The notes under the pieces: model-generated
Databases searched by the model: none
What the model saw: only the letters and a program-made list of their open reading frames with translations
Told to the model about the DNA's origin: nothing
Translations under genes and position numbers: made by a program
Shown: positions 6,580 through 7,123 of the stretch, piece by piece
How positions within the stretch are numbered: the first letter of the stretch is position 1
Layout: each line of letters begins with the position of its first letter
DNA from: an uncultured Erythrobacteraceae bacterium
GTDB lineage: Bacteria > Pseudomonadota > Alphaproteobacteria > Sphingomonadales > Sphingomonadaceae
Assembly: GCA_946482075.1 (NCBI GenBank)
Contig: CAMLQG010000122.1
Coordinates: 1 to 7,123 of the forward strand
DNA length: 7,123 nucleotides
Reading direction: 5' to 3'

Positions 6580-7123
6580 TCCGGTTTGTCGGCTTTCGCG
6601 GACTTGCCGATCCTGGGCTCCGTCCCGGCGATCAGCCGTCCGATATTGGACCGGTGCAGCCACACGACCAGCACGGCGATGATCGCCAGCGCGACCGCGG
6701 CATCACGATGACCAAGGCTCCAGGCGGCGATCGGCGCACCCACTGCCGCGCTCATCCCGCCGAGCGAGGAGATACGGGTGATCGCCAGCATGCCCAGCCA
6801 GACAATCGCGTAAACGAGGCCGACCGGCCAGGCGAGCCCGGTCGCCACGCCCATGGTGGTCGCCACGCCCTTGCCGCCCCTGAAGCGCAGCCAGATGGGG
6901 AAGCAATGGCCGATGACCGCCGCGACGGCGACTATGGCTTCCGTTCCCGGAAATACTGCGCGCGCGATCAGCACGGCCGCCGCGCCCTTGACGAGATAGA
7001 GCAGCAGCGTGGCGGCCGCCAGCCCCTTGCGTCCCGTGCGCAGCACGTTTGTCGCCCCGATATTGCCGGAACCGATGCTGCGCAGATCGCCCGCGCCGGT
7101 CATGCGTGTGAGCAGCAGGCCGA
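6576..7123 (-). CDS. plsY: Glycerol-3-phosphate acyltransferase PlsY, C-terminal part (N-terminus outside window)
   Basis: PlsY is an inner-membrane enzyme that transfers an acyl group from acyl-phosphate to glycerol-3-phosphate, the first acylation of phospholipid synthesis. The frame is open to the right edge. GLLLTR precedes the first internal Met (7103), so that Met is unlikely to be the real start and the first transmembrane helix is only partly in view. The three conserved loop motifs are present: SIGSGNIGATNVLR, then FRGGKGVATTMG after the GHCFPIWLRF stretch, then RISSLGGMSAAVGAP. Hydrophobic helices separate them, as expected for a seven-helix protein. The C-terminal HRSNIGRLIAGTEPRIG stretch is also typical, followed by a short charged tail ending DKPE. 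About 180 residues are visible of a usual 190-220. The stop codon overlaps the dprA start, so the two form an operon. The acyl-phosphate supplier PlsX is not in the window. Confidence 0.96.
   Translation of the reverse strand, partial: GLLLTRMTGAGDLRSIGSGNIGATNVLRTGRKGLAAATLLLYLVKGAAAVLIARAVFPGTEAIVAVAAVIGHCFPIWLRFRGGKGVATTMGVATGLAWPVGLVYAIVWLGMLAITRISSLGGMSAAVGAPIAAWSLGHRDAAVALAIIAVLVVWLHRSNIGRLIAGTEPRIGKSAKADKPE

Noticed and set aside
6580..6663. Longer DprA start 28 codons upstream
   Set aside because: The extension lies inside plsY and is unlike any DprA N-terminus; the ATGA overlap start at 6579 gives the normal length.
5260..6711. 483-codon open frame on the + strand opposite dprA
   Set aside because: Its codons are the exact reverse complements of dprA codons (same register). 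In GC-rich genes TTA, CTA and TCA are rare, so this antisense register stays open by chance. The product is Arg/His/Gln-rich without recognisable domains, while dprA has every family motif.

Overview
The window is a GC-rich stretch of alphaproteobacterial chromosome, most likely from a sphingomonad. I infer this from the high-GC codon use, from the block plsY-dprA-(membrane protein)-topA, and from the intergenic repeat at 2034-2114. From memory, that repeat resembles a short palindromic repeat common in Sphingomonadales genomes. No database search was possible, so genus and species are not assigned.

Layout. On the + strand, the window opens with the last 54 codons of pgi (glucose-6-phosphate isomerase, 3-167). 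A 161-bp gap follows, then a complete FAD-dependent oxidoreductase of the fumarate reductase / 3-ketosteroid dehydrogenase type (329-2023). A 97-bp convergent junction (2024-2120) holds two head-to-head copies of a REP-like hairpin. On the - strand, reading from the right edge, come plsY (cut by the window end, 7123-6576), dprA (6579-5485), a small polytopic membrane protein (5422-4754) and topA (4673-2121).

How the genes relate. plsY and dprA overlap by four bases (ATGA) and are almost certainly co-transcribed. The membrane-protein gene lies 62 bp downstream of dprA and has a plausible promoter of its own. topA follows after 80 bp. The functions are housekeeping: PlsY acylates glycerol-3-phosphate for phospholipid synthesis, DprA loads RecA on incoming single-stranded DNA, and TopA relaxes negative supercoils. 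The flavoprotein is the one accessory-type metabolic gene; its substrate cannot be read from sequence.

I found no RNA gene, CRISPR array, insertion sequence, phage or toxin-antitoxin module, and no convincing unknown system. The most informative non-coding signal is the REP pair: the two copies differ in their stems by paired, compensatory base changes. Long open frames opposite dprA, topA, the membrane gene and the flavoprotein gene are antisense shadows and are not annotated.
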